From assembly GCA_003567075.1 (NCBI GenBank), contig PXAU01000186.1, forward strand, positions 1 to 12,231: 12,231 nucleotides of DNA, written 5' to 3'. Of this stretch, positions 12,201 through 12,231 are shown piece by piece; positions within the stretch are counted from its first letter, which is position 1; each line of letters opens with the position of its first letter. Origin of the DNA: Trueperaceae bacterium (GTDB lineage Bacteria; Deinococcota; Deinococci; Deinococcales; Trueperaceae). Under the pieces are notes generated by a model, which was not told the origin of the DNA, ran no database searches, and worked only from the letters and a program-made list of their open reading frames with translations. The position numbers and the translations under genes are program-made.

Positions 12201-12206
12201 ATGCTA
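12201..12206 (-). promoter_or_regulatory. Putative -10 box of a leaderless promoter for the three-gene membrane cluster
   Basis: TAGCAT ends 6 nt before the GTG at 12194 on the minus strand. No Shine-Dalgarno sequence is present. Only 25 further bases are available upstream and no -35 box is evident. Confidence 0.55.
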
Positions 12207-12231
12207 CCGCGCGTCAGGCCACGCGAGCCGC

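Overview
The window is a compact, GC-rich bacterial chromosome segment with about 92% coding density. It has no rRNA, tRNA, CRISPR array, transposase or phage gene. The best guess for the source is Deinococcota, perhaps a Trueperaceae-like lineage. The grounds are the GC content, a TA-NNN-T -10 box repeatedly placed 6-7 nt before a start codon (leaderless transcription, common in Deinococcus and Thermus), the form of the HU protein and the single-subunit NADH dehydrogenase. This assignment is an inference and no marker gene here proves it.

Layout, left to right. Positions 1-759 (+) hold the C-terminal two thirds of a cytochrome P450 cut by the window edge. An unrecognised 143-aa soluble protein follows (823-1254, +), ending 5 bp from the convergent tRNA-modification fusion enzyme MnmC (1260-3005, -). 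Divergent from mnmC is a single-pass membrane protein with a small predicted beta domain and a long disordered cytoplasmic tail (about 3172-4452, +). Next is a short-chain dehydrogenase (4532-5464, +) whose end overlaps an inositol-monophosphatase family gene (5427-6245, -).

The right half is all on the minus strand: a type II NADH:quinone oxidoreductase (6321-7667), a repeat-rich 261-bp intergenic region, the two-subunit iron-sulfur L-serine dehydratase (sdaAB 8765-9484, then sdaAA 7929-8768), an HU nucleoid protein (9608-9901), a PlsC-type acyltransferase (10101-10715), a YihY/BrkB membrane protein (10712-11641) and a small polytopic membrane protein (11643-12194). The last three form a tightly packed cell-envelope cluster. 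Serine dehydratase yields pyruvate and ammonia, and NDH-2 feeds NADH electrons to quinone, so both sit in central metabolism, but they appear to be separate transcription units.

The strongest unifying signal is regulatory. Seven of the eleven genes whose 5' ends fall inside the window, counting sdaAA as coupled, carry TA-NNN-T exactly 6 or 7 nt before ATG or GTG and have no Shine-Dalgarno sequence. HU and NDH-2 instead have textbook Shine-Dalgarno sequences. The other notable region is the 7674-7939 spacer, with three different short tandem repeats and several palindromes. I found no convincing new defence, mobile or biosynthetic system; most of the window is housekeeping.
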